A DNA stretch of 64,000 nucleotides from Fuerstiella sp041398845 (GTDB taxonomy: Bacteria > Planctomycetota > Planctomycetia > Planctomycetales > Planctomycetaceae). Location of the stretch: contig JAWKTZ010000011.1 of NCBI GenBank assembly GCA_041398845.1, forward strand, positions 186,001-250,000, read 5' to 3'. Of this stretch, positions 37,585 through 46,168 are shown in pieces. Numbering within the stretch: position 1 is the stretch's first letter; every line of letters begins with the position of its first letter. Position numbers and translations under genes: made by a program. The notes under the pieces are model-generated. The model was given only the letters and a program-made list of their open reading frames with translations, made no database searches and was not told the DNA's origin.

Positions 37585-38019
37585 ATGTTGCATTCCACAA
37601 CCATTCTCTGGTTCGCATTCTGCCTGTTGCTGCTCGGCTGTACCGACGGCCAGCAGTCGTCCACTGAAATCGCGACCGCAGAAGGCGCTTACGATCAGGG
37701 CCTGGCAGCATTTGAAGCGGGAGACTTTCAGCTCGCGGAAGACCAACTGTCCCGGGCAATCGATGTCGGCGGCCTCAATCCGGACCTCACTGCGGAATCG
37801 TATTTGCTGCGAGCGGAGTCGCGAACAAAGCTTGGCAAGCTGGATGATGCGATGGCCGATGTCACGGCCGTGGAAGAGGGCGCACCGGACCTCGCTCGCT
37901 TTCATCAGGTGCGAGGCAACATTCTGCTTGCCCGGGGAGATAAGGAGGGGGCAAAGAATGCTTACGAGGAAGCTCGCCGCACAGATCGCACCATCAAGCT
38001 GCCCGACGCCCTGCGATAA
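37585..38019 (+). CDS. TPR lipoprotein
   Basis: A 144-residue protein with a lipoprotein signal (WFAFCLLLLGCTDG; Cys is the acylation site) followed by TPR motifs (AYDQGLAAFEAGDFQLAEDQ, ARFHQVRGNILLARGDKEGA). ATG 37585 has AGAAGGA at good spacing. It is co-directional with, and 19 bases after, the pseudopilin gene, so they probably share a transcript. It may act as an envelope-tethered partner of the pilin-like protein; that is inference. Confidence 0.88.
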   Translation: MLHSTTILWFAFCLLLLGCTDGQQSSTEIATAEGAYDQGLAAFEAGDFQLAEDQLSRAIDVGGLNPDLTAESYLLRAESRTKLGKLDDAMADVTAVEEGAPDLARFHQVRGNILLARGDKEGAKNAYEEARRTDRTIKLPDALR

Positions 38020-38190
38020 AGACTGGACATCAGTAACCGTTAATCGCTCGGTTCGACATTCTGAGAGAATGGGGCAGCCTTTCGATGTGCCGGGACTAAG
38101 AATTCTGCCGGGACGACAAATCGTGTTGAGCGTCAGAGAGTCCGCCAACGTGCGGATGAGAATCCGCTGCGGAACCACTTCGACGCAGAA

Positions 38191-39009
38191 CTATATCCGA
38201 GCTGAATCGTTCCTGGCGGTTGCGAACTCTTCGAGGTGGAGGCTGAGACTTCCGTCGCGCAGTTCGATCAGGGCGGAGCAATTTTCCAGCCAGTCACCGG
38301 TATTGCAGTACTCAATTCCCTGAATCCAACTGTGTTCCGGAGAATGAATGTGGCCGCAGATAATTCCGTCGCAGCCACTGGCCTTTGTGTACTCAATCGA
38401 ATCCGTCCGAAATTTCGCCACATGCCGGGACATCGCTCTCAACGACGACTTGACTCGACCGCTCACCACACCGTGGTGGCCGCCGAACCAGCGGTGCCAC
38501 AGATCGTTTCCGGCCAGCATGGCATTGTAAGCCGCTGATGCAACCCATTCGACCGGTGCCGAACACTGGCTGAAATGGTCGAAGCGGTCTCCGTGCAGAA
38601 CCAGAAACCGTCGTCCGTCGTCCGTCAGATGCACAAACTCTTCAGCGATTTCAATACCACCTGCGGCCACGAACTCCGTGAGCAGTGAGTTTTCTCGGAG
38701 GAAGTCATCGTGGTTGCCAATGGCATAGCGAACAGTACAGCCCTCGCGGGCAAGTTCCATCAGAAACCGTAGTACCGCTGTCAGCTCATCAGACCAGCGC
38801 CACCGTCGTTTCAGTTCCCAGCCATCAATGAAGTCACCGACCAGATAGATGAACTCCGGCTGCAGACAATTCAGAAACTTCAGCAGCCGATCCGCTTTGG
38901 CATAAGCGCAGCCAAAGTGAGTATCACTGATAAACACCGACCGGACGGCCGTGATTTCAACGGGGTGCCTTGGTTCAGCGTTCCTGCGGTGCGTCAGTAC
39001 AGCGTCCAT
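38191..39009 (-). CDS. Metallophosphoesterase, UDP-2,3-diacylglucosamine diphosphatase-like
   Basis: A 272-residue calcineurin-like phosphatase with all metal motifs: FISDTHFG (DxH), VGDFIDGWE (GDxxD), AIGNHDD (GNHD), LVLHGDRFDH and GIICGHIHSPEH (GHxH). This set and length match LpxH-like enzymes of lipid A synthesis, though planctomycete relatives are broadly distributed and may act on other pyrophosphates. ATG 39009 is chosen for its strong AGGGAGGAATTC upstream. It is followed upstream on the same strand by alpha/beta hydrolase, PAP2 and glycosyltransferase genes, a set suggesting envelope-lipid work. Confidence 0.88.
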   Translation of the reverse strand: MDAVLTHRRNAEPRHPVEITAVRSVFISDTHFGCAYAKADRLLKFLNCLQPEFIYLVGDFIDGWELKRRWRWSDELTAVLRFLMELAREGCTVRYAIGNHDDFLRENSLLTEFVAAGGIEIAEEFVHLTDDGRRFLVLHGDRFDHFSQCSAPVEWVASAAYNAMLAGNDLWHRWFGGHHGVVSGRVKSSLRAMSRHVAKFRTDSIEYTKASGCDGIICGHIHSPEHSWIQGIEYCNTGDWLENCSALIELRDGSLSLHLEEFATARNDSARI

Positions 39010-39092
39010 GAATTCCTCCCTGAAATGGTGACGACTCGACGCGACACAGTCACTTCGCGGTCCTGGCCTGGCTACCACAGCCGTGTGACAAC

Positions 39093-39998
39093 TTAATCAA
39101 GAAGCGGCGCGACATAACGTGTGACAAATGCAGAATTCGTGCAGCCAAAGTGGCCTCCGAAGTTCCAGGCCGTCGCCATCCTGAATTCATAATTCATTTC
39201 GTGCAGTCGCGAGCCGGCACAGTCCGTCGATGCCGCCGATTCCGGTCGCGCTCTGAATCCCAGAGCTCCCGCCGACAGGGCGTGTCGCCGATCCACCGTT
39301 CCGAAGATCATTGTTCCCAGACCGAGAGTGGTCAGGTCGCCTCGGGACCAGAAGTTCCAGATCCCGTGTGTTGTGGTGTCCAGCAGACCGTTGACATCAA
39401 AACGTCTTGAGACTGCGGCTGCCAGCAGAATCACCGAACGCACGCGAGTTCCGACCGGCAACTGCTGCAGCACAAACAACGCCACTCCGGCTCCGGCCGA
39501 ATGACCGATCAGGTACACCGGTCGATCGGGGTAGTGAGTCTGATAGTTCAGAATGCGCTGAACAATTTCGCTGGCCCGTTCGCGGTTGCGACGATGAGTC
39601 GCCAGATGCAGCGGATTCCAGCCACCGAAGCTGCGCCAATCGTACACCTCCATCGCCAGTTCACATCCGGCGGCATGCAGGCCGCGAGCCACGTTGTCAC
39701 TGACCGTTGTGCAGCCATCAATGCCGGGCAGCAGAATCACCAGCCCCTGCTGAAGTCGCTCCTCCGTCTGCATACGCCGGTGAAACTTCGCTGCATGTCG
39801 CCCCAGTGGAACCAGCATCAGCCTGAGCGTCGATGCCGCTCCCTGTCGAAAGACGGCTGAACGACCGGTGCCTGAGCGGACGGCTGGCCGTGAGGCATCT
39901 GTTTGCGGACACTCAGCATTCGATACAGCAGTCGGAGACTCGGCTTCTGCTGAGGTCGAACCCTGCAGCTCCCATGCGCCCTCATTCGTGAAGTTCAT
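39093..39998 (-). CDS. Alpha/beta hydrolase
   Basis: A 301-residue hydrolase. The first ~60 residues are a low-complexity, Ser/Ala/Glu-rich leader. The fold starts at LQQGLVILLPGIDGCTTVSD and has the nucleophile elbow VYLIGHSAGAGVALFVL (GHSAG). A C-terminal His is available in GGHFGCTNS. The substrate is unknown; the family includes lipases and esterases. The ATG at 39998 was preferred to a TTG five codons upstream. It starts 7 bases after the PAP2 stop, consistent with an operon with that gene. Confidence 0.82.
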   Translation of the reverse strand: MNFTNEGAWELQGSTSAEAESPTAVSNAECPQTDASRPAVRSGTGRSAVFRQGAASTLRLMLVPLGRHAAKFHRRMQTEERLQQGLVILLPGIDGCTTVSDNVARGLHAAGCELAMEVYDWRSFGGWNPLHLATHRRNRERASEIVQRILNYQTHYPDRPVYLIGHSAGAGVALFVLQQLPVGTRVRSVILLAAAVSRRFDVNGLLDTTTHGIWNFWSRGDLTTLGLGTMIFGTVDRRHALSAGALGFRARPESAASTDCAGSRLHEMNYEFRMATAWNFGGHFGCTNSAFVTRYVAPLLD

Positions 39999-40005
39999 AT
40001 GTGAT

Positions 40006-40548
40006 TCATCCAATGAACAGGAAGCTCAGCTTTGCCACGGCAAACCCCAATGCGGCGCCCAGCAACACATCTGTCGGATAGTGCAGCCCGAGAATCACTC
40101 GAGACAATGCGATCAACAGGGTGAACGCCGCCAGAAGCGCGGTGAGCTGAGGAAACCATGCGATCGCCACAATGGAGAATCCCACGGCATGCATCGTGTG
40201 TCCGGACGGGAAGCTGAATTCATCAAGTGGCACCGCACCTTTCATGATTTGATGGTACGCGTTGCACGGTCGAGGGCGTTGAGTCAGCGACTTGACCAGC
40301 TTGTAGATCACAAGGTTCACAATGCCGACAAACAACATGTGCGTTGTCGCCCGACGACCTGTGGCCGAAGAAAACAGCGGCAGCAGAACCAGCAGGGCAT
40401 ACCAGAATTTTCCGTTGCCCAGCCAGCTAATCAGTGCGAAGAACGGTTGAACTCCCCGCAGTGACAATGATCTGTTCATCAACAGCGTCAATTCCAGATC
40501 CCATGTCGCCAGCAGGCCGGAACCACGTCGCGAGGGCGTTGTGAGCAT
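40006..40548 (-). CDS. PAP2-superfamily membrane phosphatase
   Basis: A 180-residue integral membrane phosphatase with the three PAP2 motifs: KSLTQRPRP, FSFPSGHTMHAVGF and SRVILGLHYPTDVLLGA. Five or six hydrophobic segments are present. Likely substrates are phosphatidic acid, phosphatidylglycerophosphate or undecaprenyl pyrophosphate, with the active site at the periplasmic face. AGGAGACCCTG precedes the ATG. It sits between the glycosyltransferase and alpha/beta hydrolase genes on the same strand. Confidence 0.93.
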   Translation of the reverse strand: MLTTPSRRGSGLLATWDLELTLLMNRSLSLRGVQPFFALISWLGNGKFWYALLVLLPLFSSATGRRATTHMLFVGIVNLVIYKLVKSLTQRPRPCNAYHQIMKGAVPLDEFSFPSGHTMHAVGFSIVAIAWFPQLTALLAAFTLLIALSRVILGLHYPTDVLLGAALGFAVAKLSFLFIG

Positions 40549-40801
40549 CAGGGTCTCCTGCTTAAACCAGGCAGGCAGATCGTCGTAAGCAGGGTCAGGT
40601 ACTGAGAAAAGAACAACGGCGGGCCGGCAGGCCGTGACGACCTTTCACATTCTGATCGCCGCGTTCCCGCGCCGATCGGCATTGGATCGTCGACACTGAT
40701 CGAAATCGATCGATCGCTGAATGTCTTCGATGAATCGAGTTCGGATGCCGGCAACGTGCAGACGTAGACCGACTGACTGGTTTTCAACATGAGAGAGCCG
40801 T

Positions 40802-42223
40802 TCAGGTCATGGTCACCGGGGTTGGGATCGTTTCATCCAGCAGCTCATTCAGCTCGCTGAACTCATCATCCGATTCCGGGGACTTCGAATCACTGATCTG
40901 CCGATTCCGTCTCGGCGAAGCAGTCTGGTGGACGGGATGTTCCGATTCCTCCGAATCGAAAACAAAGGTGGCTTCCCGGGTGCCTGTATGGCGGGTCTTT
41001 TGAGTCAGCCACGACACAACCCGGAACGCGGTGACGAGACTCTGCGTGGTCGCGCGAGCGAACAGATTGGATGGGGACATTGGTGAAGGCTGTTCTGAGA
41101 ACCGATTGACCGCACGCAGGTAATCCTGCCTCACGCGCTGCGCGGCGGTGGTCCAGTCATGTTGCTCGGCAAACTCGCGAGCGGCCCGGATCAGCGCATT
41201 TCGCAGGCACTCGTTCGACAACGACTGCAGAACAAAGTCGGCCGCGGCGGCGGCATCCCCCGGCTCAAACAGAAGCCCGGACTGTTGATGCCGCAGAAGG
41301 CTGGGGATGCCGCCGGCTCGAGGCGCGATCACTGGAATTCCACAGGCCATGGCTTCAAGAATGACATTCCCCATGGTCTCCGTCTCTGAGGCATACACAA
41401 AGGCGTCGGACGTGGCGTACGCTGCCGCCAGCTCTTCGCCCTGCAGGTAGCCCTCAAAGGTGACGGGCAGTCCCGCGAAGTGCCTTTCCAGAGCGGGCCT
41501 GTGTGGCCCATCACCAACGATGGTCAGCGACGCATCGGGAATCTTCGGCAAAAGCTGCTCCAGGACGTCTCGCAGGAACTCCACATTCTTTTCCGGCGCC
41601 AGACGAGACACGGTGAGCAAGCGGTACGTGCTGTCCTGACGTCTCGACAGGTTTGCGGAATTCCGCTGGAGCGGTCGAAACAGTGTGGAGTCGATCGCTG
41701 GTTGCCACAAATGAACGCGTTCGAAGTTCCGCGACAACAGGTCGTCCACCTGAGACTGCGAAACAGTCAGATTGGCATCGGCCTTGTTGTGATAATGTCG
41801 AGTCTGCCACCACAGCAGCTTCGACAGCGGTCGCAGAATTCCGTAGCGTTTGACAAATTCCGCGTACAGCGTGTGGAAGGAGTACAACGTTCCGACCTGC
41901 ATTCCGGCAGCCGCCATGCGATCGTAGCACTGGAAGCCGAACGCAAACGGATTCAGAAAGTGAACAACATCCGGTCGAAAGTCCCGCAGCGCTGCTTCCA
42001 GTCGAGAATCCGGGCGGCCAATTCGATACTCCGGGTACATCGGAAAGCAGAAGCTGGGAAATTCGACAACGTCAGCGGGCGAATGACGCGCTCCGTCGGT
42101 TTCGGGACAGATCACCAGCACCTCATCCCCGGCAGCCTGAAGCTCGCGAATCAGATTCAGCGTGCGAATGACGACTCCGTCGATCTTTGGCAGATAGACT
42201 TCGGCAATGATGGCGATTCGCAT
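40802..42223 (-). CDS. Glycosyltransferase, GT4 family
   Basis: A 473-residue GT-B fold enzyme. MRIAIIAEVYLPKIDGVVIR starts the acceptor domain; LLTVSRLAPEKNVEFL and LTIVGDGPHRPALERHF belong to the nucleotide-sugar domain; the EX7E-like motif is ETETMGNVILEAMACGIPVI. This pattern resembles GDP-mannose or sulfoquinovose-type lipid glycosyltransferases. A C-terminal ~90-residue tail is Ser/Glu-rich and unrelated to the fold. ATG 42223 begins the core and has AAAGGGAC upstream; the longer frame upstream is not family-like. It may head the minus-strand lipid-envelope run ending at 38191. Confidence 0.9.
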   Translation of the reverse strand: MRIAIIAEVYLPKIDGVVIRTLNLIRELQAAGDEVLVICPETDGARHSPADVVEFPSFCFPMYPEYRIGRPDSRLEAALRDFRPDVVHFLNPFAFGFQCYDRMAAAGMQVGTLYSFHTLYAEFVKRYGILRPLSKLLWWQTRHYHNKADANLTVSQSQVDDLLSRNFERVHLWQPAIDSTLFRPLQRNSANLSRRQDSTYRLLTVSRLAPEKNVEFLRDVLEQLLPKIPDASLTIVGDGPHRPALERHFAGLPVTFEGYLQGEELAAAYATSDAFVYASETETMGNVILEAMACGIPVIAPRAGGIPSLLRHQQSGLLFEPGDAAAAADFVLQSLSNECLRNALIRAAREFAEQHDWTTAAQRVRQDYLRAVNRFSEQPSPMSPSNLFARATTQSLVTAFRVVSWLTQKTRHTGTREATFVFDSEESEHPVHQTASPRRNRQISDSKSPESDDEFSELNELLDETIPTPVTMT

Positions 42224-42300
42224 TGCGATGTTGTCCCTTTCAGTAACGCGGACATCCTGCCGCGACGGAGCAAAGTACCTGAGTACATTGAGGCTGGCTG

Positions 42301-42382
42301 AGAAAGGGGTCTGACCCTCTCCGGGCAACCGTATTAACTGAAATTCTGCCGCCCTCCAAAGGGTCAGCCCCCTTTTTCAGAT
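42301..42382. repeat. Palindromic repeat, copy 1 (GGGTCTGACCC type)
   Basis: The left arm AGAAAGGGGTCTGACCCTCT and the right arm AAAGGGTCAGCCCCCTTTTT are inverted, with CCGGGC and GCCCTCC inside. The T-run at one end and A-rich start at the other would let it act as a two-way terminator. It supplies the last seven codons (KLSEKGG) of the methyltransferase at 42364. Copy 2, in opposite orientation, is at 45102-45196. Confidence 0.85.
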
Positions 42383-43254
42383 AGCTTCCAGGCTGGCTTC
42401 CGAGCCACACCCAGCAGGATGCTGTGATGATCCTTCACCGGAAACACGATGGTGTTCAGCAGCGCCCGGGTCGCTCGCCCCGCGCGCTCCAGTCCCATCT
42501 CTTCGATAAACGGAGTCAGCCAGCCGCCTGTGTAGGCGTATTCCATGAAGTCATCGAAATGTCGAAATCTCAGTTCTGGTTCAAACGTGTCTGTGACAAG
42601 GATTTCAAACTCGGCAGCCGTGAGTGTCTCCCGGAGGCTGTTCTCGTTATGGGGACACAACATGTTGTCCGAAGACAGTTTGCCACCGCCGGACAGCATC
42701 CGGACGACCGGAGATTCCGCCTTTCGTCTCAGCGTCGGATAAGCCAGTTTGCTGCTGCCGACAAATGACCAGCAACCTCCCGGCTTTAATCGCTTGTGAA
42801 TCAGCGGCGCGAGGTGCTGAATGGGCACAAAGCCCGTAATGAAATGGGTGCAGATCAGATCAAAGGACTGTCCGGGAAAGTGTCGGTCAAAGTTGGCGGC
42901 ATCGTCGACCTGAACTTCCAGTCCATGAATCTTTGACTGAGCGATGTCGGCCATGTTCTGTGACAGATCGATCCCCCAGCACTCTGCCGAACCGAATGTT
43001 GCCGCACGCAGTTTTTCCAGAAACAATCCGGTCCCCATTCCCAGGTCCAGAACTTCAATGGGAGGAAGTCCCGGATTGAACTTCAGTCGCCCATGATCCC
43101 GAAGCTGCTCAAGAGCCCGATCCAGTGATCTGTTCGTGATGTTCTGAGGGTCAAGGTCGTAATGACGAGCAATCAAATCGTCGTACTGACGCTGAATCAC
43201 GGCCGTCTGAAAGTCCTGTTCCATCTGCGACCTGTCTGTTTTGAGGCGAATCAT
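42364..43254 (-). CDS. Class I SAM-dependent methyltransferase
   Basis: A 296-residue methyltransferase. Motif I is EVLDLGMGTGLFLEKLR, the acidic residue closing beta 2 is in CWGIDLSQNMADIAQS, motif II/III-like are SFDLICTHFITGFVP and LKPGGCWSFVGSS. The target is unknown. The C-terminus (KLSEKGG) is encoded by the palindromic repeat at 42301-42382, so the original end may have been different. Start is uncertain: ATG 43254 or ATG 43224, neither with a strong ribosome site. It is divergent from the GMC/decarboxylase operon and may belong to the same pathway. Confidence 0.85.
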   Translation of the reverse strand: MIRLKTDRSQMEQDFQTAVIQRQYDDLIARHYDLDPQNITNRSLDRALEQLRDHGRLKFNPGLPPIEVLDLGMGTGLFLEKLRAATFGSAECWGIDLSQNMADIAQSKIHGLEVQVDDAANFDRHFPGQSFDLICTHFITGFVPIQHLAPLIHKRLKPGGCWSFVGSSKLAYPTLRRKAESPVVRMLSGGGKLSSDNMLCPHNENSLRETLTAAEFEILVTDTFEPELRFRHFDDFMEYAYTGGWLTPFIEEMGLERAGRATRALLNTIVFPVKDHHSILLGVARKPAWKLSEKGG

Positions 43255-43565
43255 CAGGCGTCACATCCTGCAGTTTGAATGTACATCCTGTTTCACTTAT
43301 CGGGCGAGAGTGTCTGCGCAATCGTTAACGAACTGCGAGTTCCCTGTGCAGATTTGTTGAAGATGAAAAAGTTTTCAGATCCTTTTTATGTTGGACACTC
43401 ATTTTTTTCCCAGGATCGCCGGCGACCTGACAACAGCTTCACAAACACTTCACAAACACTTCGCCGAAAATGAATCATCGAAGTAACAATTCCACACACG
43501 CATCATCCGATGAGTCACTGGCCCGGGCTTAAGCAAAGCCTGAATTCAAATTGGAATCAAACCGC
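43255..43565. promoter_or_regulatory. Divergent promoter region with 11-bp tandem repeat
   Basis: These 311 bases separate the divergent methyltransferase and GMC genes. CTTCACAAACA occurs twice in tandem near 43437-43460 and is followed by CTTCGCC, a spacing of one DNA turn that fits a regulator-binding site. AT-rich DNA (GATGAAAAAGTTTTCAGATC, then TTTTTATG and ATTTTTTTC, 43360-43412) could hold promoters. No certain -35/-10 pair was identified. Confidence 0.4.
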
Positions 43566-45194
43566 ATGGAACACGACTTCGACGTCATTGTGATCGGCAG
43601 CGGAGCCTCTGGGGGAACTCTGGCTGCCGACCTTGCCGCTTCGGGAATGCGTGTCCTGGTGCTTGAACGCGGCCGTTCGAATTCAGACGTCGCCAATGAT
43701 GAACGTTCCACACTGATTAACAGAGAACCGTATGACAGTCGTGCAATCCACGTTAATGAGCGTCCTTCCCGACTCTACATGGGCAGTGGGCCCGGAGGCG
43801 GCACCTCAGTCTACGGAGCTGCTTTGTTGAGACCGTCACCGGATGACTTTCACCCGGGAAAACACTATTCCGATCGCATTCCGCGAGCGATCTGTAACTG
43901 GCCGATTGAGTACACAGATCTGCTGCCCTATTTCGAAGCCGCTGAACAACTGTACCGCGTGGCCGCCGACTCGAACGACAATCTGTCTCCTCTGCCACAA
44001 CCAAACTGTGATGCGAATCGTCCTCCGCTGCCGTTGGCACCCATCAACAAACGTGTGATCGAATCCACTCGAGCGGTCGGCCTGAATCCCTTTCGATTGC
44101 CTCTGGGCATTCAGTCATCCGACTGTCTGAAATGTGCCAACTGTGCCGGCTTTCTGTGTCCCACCGGGGCGCGCCGGGATGCCGGCCAACTGCTGCAACT
44201 CGCGGCAGACAACGGTAGCAACGTCATAATGCTTCCGGAACGTGATGTCATCGAACTTCGACGCTGCAACGGTCGCATCGCATATGTGAATGTGATGAAT
44301 CGGCAGACGCGGACATTGGAGCGTTATTCGGCCGAACGCTATGCGGTGGCGGCCGGAGCGATCGGGACGCCCGCCCTGCTGCTGCGTTCCGGATTTGAAC
44401 ATCCGGAGCTGGGCCGCAACTATATGATGCATTATTCTCCGCTGGTGGTGGGGCTTTTCACACGACGCACGGGAGCAGACCGGACATTTGTGAAGCAACT
44501 GGGATTCAGTGATTTCTACTTCGGCACCCGCGAACTGAATGAAAAAATGGGGCTTGTCCAGTCTCTGCCGGCCCCCGGTCCACTGATGTTAGGAAAGTCG
44601 GGACTGAAGCACGTGCCGGGCTTTGTGCTGAACCAACTGCGATCTCATATGCTGCCGTTCGTCGGCATTATCGAAGACCTGCCGCAAAGCACAAACCGAG
44701 TCACCGTCGACAACTCTGGACGGATTTCACTGCACCATCGGTTCAGTGACTACGATCAACGTCGCGGGGCCGCCCTGTCGTCCGCGATGATGGGAATGCT
44801 GAAGGCGGCCGGAGCGGTGTATTGCGTGAGCAAACAGATTCCGTCTGCCGAACACGTGGCTCATCAATGCGGCACGGTGCGATTCGGCAACGACCCGGAC
44901 ACGGCAGTGGTCGATCGAGACTGCCGAATGTTCGGTCAGGATGACCTGTTTGTGGTGGATGGCAGCATTCTGCCGACATCGCTGGGCGTTGGCCCAGCGA
45001 TGACACTTATCGCGAATTCATTGCGAATCAGCGAAGTGATCAAACGCGATCTTTCCCGCTCGCAAAACACCGAAGCCGCTCCTTTGTCTAATTTGTCCAG
45101 CGGCTATCTGAAAAAGGGGTCTGACCCTTTGGAGGGCAGCAAAATCGCAGCAAGAACGGCTGCCCGGAGAGGGTCAGACCCCTTTTTCAGATAG
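43566..45194 (+). CDS. GMC-family FAD oxidoreductase
   Basis: A 542-residue flavoprotein. VIVIGSGASGGTLAADLAAS and VLVLERG form the ADP-binding fold; MGSGPGGGTSVYGAALLRP is the second FAD region; the C-terminal signature reads LFVVDGSILPTSLGVGPAMT. A Cys cluster (CLKCANCAGFLCPTGARRDA), shared with some cholesterol-oxidase-like members, lies near residue 195. It oxidises an alcohol, substrate unknown. ATG 43566 was preferred to a TTG five codons upstream. The last ~30 codons (YLKKGSDPLEG...RRGSDPFFR) are encoded entirely by the palindromic repeat at 45102-45196. It heads the five-gene run to 50706. Confidence 0.88.
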   Translation: MEHDFDVIVIGSGASGGTLAADLAASGMRVLVLERGRSNSDVANDERSTLINREPYDSRAIHVNERPSRLYMGSGPGGGTSVYGAALLRPSPDDFHPGKHYSDRIPRAICNWPIEYTDLLPYFEAAEQLYRVAADSNDNLSPLPQPNCDANRPPLPLAPINKRVIESTRAVGLNPFRLPLGIQSSDCLKCANCAGFLCPTGARRDAGQLLQLAADNGSNVIMLPERDVIELRRCNGRIAYVNVMNRQTRTLERYSAERYAVAAGAIGTPALLLRSGFEHPELGRNYMMHYSPLVVGLFTRRTGADRTFVKQLGFSDFYFGTRELNEKMGLVQSLPAPGPLMLGKSGLKHVPGFVLNQLRSHMLPFVGIIEDLPQSTNRVTVDNSGRISLHHRFSDYDQRRGAALSSAMMGMLKAAGAVYCVSKQIPSAEHVAHQCGTVRFGNDPDTAVVDRDCRMFGQDDLFVVDGSILPTSLGVGPAMTLIANSLRISEVIKRDLSRSQNTEAAPLSNLSSGYLKKGSDPLEGSKIAARTAARRGSDPFFR

Positions 45195-45196
45195 CC
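45102..45196. repeat. Palindromic repeat, copy 2 (GGGTCTGACCC type)
   Basis: GGCTATCTGAAAAAGGGGTC... (45102-45128) is perfectly complementary over 27 bases to ...GACCCCTTTTTCAGATAGCC (45170-45196). The centre has GGAGGGCAGC and GCTGCCCGG. It overlaps the 3' end of the GMC gene and lies 48 bases before the decarboxylase start. The hairpin could reduce transcription into the downstream genes. Confidence 0.9.
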
Positions 45197-45244
45197 GCCA
45201 AGACGTGGCCGCAGGCCAGTCCCGCAGTTCACTGAATTGATCCC

Positions 45245-46168
45245 ATGGCCGCAGAGGCCACGCCAGTCGCAAACGAAACGCAGACGCCTATGAAAACCAG
45301 ATTCGAACAAACCCGACAGGCACGCCGCATCCATGGAGGCTGGTGCAATCTGTTTGGTGCGACGCTCGGCGTCCGGCTCTCGCGTTGTCCGATCCCCGCC
45401 GCGTTGCGGCCACGCGTGTACCGAGCCCTGTACGGCAGCAAATATGAAGCTCTGGACGAAGACGATCTGGAGAAGCCGCTGCATGAATTTCGTTCCATCA
45501 ATGAACTGTTCACTCGCGGAGTTCGCAGCGAACGACGGCCCATCGCCGACAACGCAGAACGTCAGTTTATCGCACCCTGTGACAGCACCGTTCAGGACAT
45601 CGGGCGACTGCGGAACGACACCATTCTCACCGTCAAGGACATCTCGTATCAGATTTCATCGCTCGCACCCGGGACGGATGTCGGCGATTTTCATGACGGA
45701 CAGTTTGCAATTCTTTTTCTGTCACCCCGCGACTGCCATCGTGTGTTCAGTCCTCAGAATGGCACTCTGACGGCAATGACTCATGTCCCGGGATACCGCC
45801 TGCTTGTGCATCCCCCGTATCAGCGCCCGGAGTTTCCCGTATTTACTCTGAACGAACGCCTGGTGATGGAACTGACCACGCCTCTGGGGCGCTGTCTGTT
45901 GATCATGATTGCCGGCTGGGGAGTCGGCCATATCACTCACCCGTTTCCCTCAAAGCTGAAGCCACACCCGCGAAACATCCGGCGAATCGAACTGGAATCG
46001 CCTCGACTTCTGCAGGCCGGCGACTGGCTGGCCACCTTCGAACTTGGTTCGACCGTGGTGCTGATCACGGAAGGTGACTGTCCCGTTCAGCAATCCGTCC
46101 ACTGTGGCGACACTCTGCGATATGGTGAATCTCTGTTTTCGGAAGACAACGTCGATGAAGCTTCTTGA
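45245..46168 (+). CDS. psd: Phosphatidylserine decarboxylase proenzyme
   Basis: A 307-residue pyruvoyl enzyme precursor. The self-cleavage motif LGST is at 267-270 (TFELGSTVVLITEG); the Ser becomes the pyruvoyl group. The charge-relay residues are recognisable in APCDSTVQD and FLSPRDCHRVFSP. INELFTRGVRSERRPI and HVPGYRLLVHP are also typical, as is the length. In bacteria Psd makes phosphatidylethanolamine at the inner membrane. Here it is inside a redox/aminotransferase operon, so it may decarboxylate a related phosphoserine-type lipid. ATG 45245 gives a 15-residue leader before a second ATG at 45290; either is possible. The next gene overlaps its end by 14 bases. Confidence 0.92.
   Translation: MAAEATPVANETQTPMKTRFEQTRQARRIHGGWCNLFGATLGVRLSRCPIPAALRPRVYRALYGSKYEALDEDDLEKPLHEFRSINELFTRGVRSERRPIADNAERQFIAPCDSTVQDIGRLRNDTILTVKDISYQISSLAPGTDVGDFHDGQFAILFLSPRDCHRVFSPQNGTLTAMTHVPGYRLLVHPPYQRPEFPVFTLNERLVMELTTPLGRCLLIMIAGWGVGHITHPFPSKLKPHPRNIRRIELESPRLLQAGDWLATFELGSTVVLITEGDCPVQQSVHCGDTLRYGESLFSEDNVDEAS

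Noticed and set aside
40548..40790. 80-codon minus-strand frame between glycosyltransferase and PAP2 genes
   Set aside because: It overlaps the PAP2 start in ATGA fashion, but has no ribosome site or protein-like pattern; the PAP2 gene has its own strong ribosome site.
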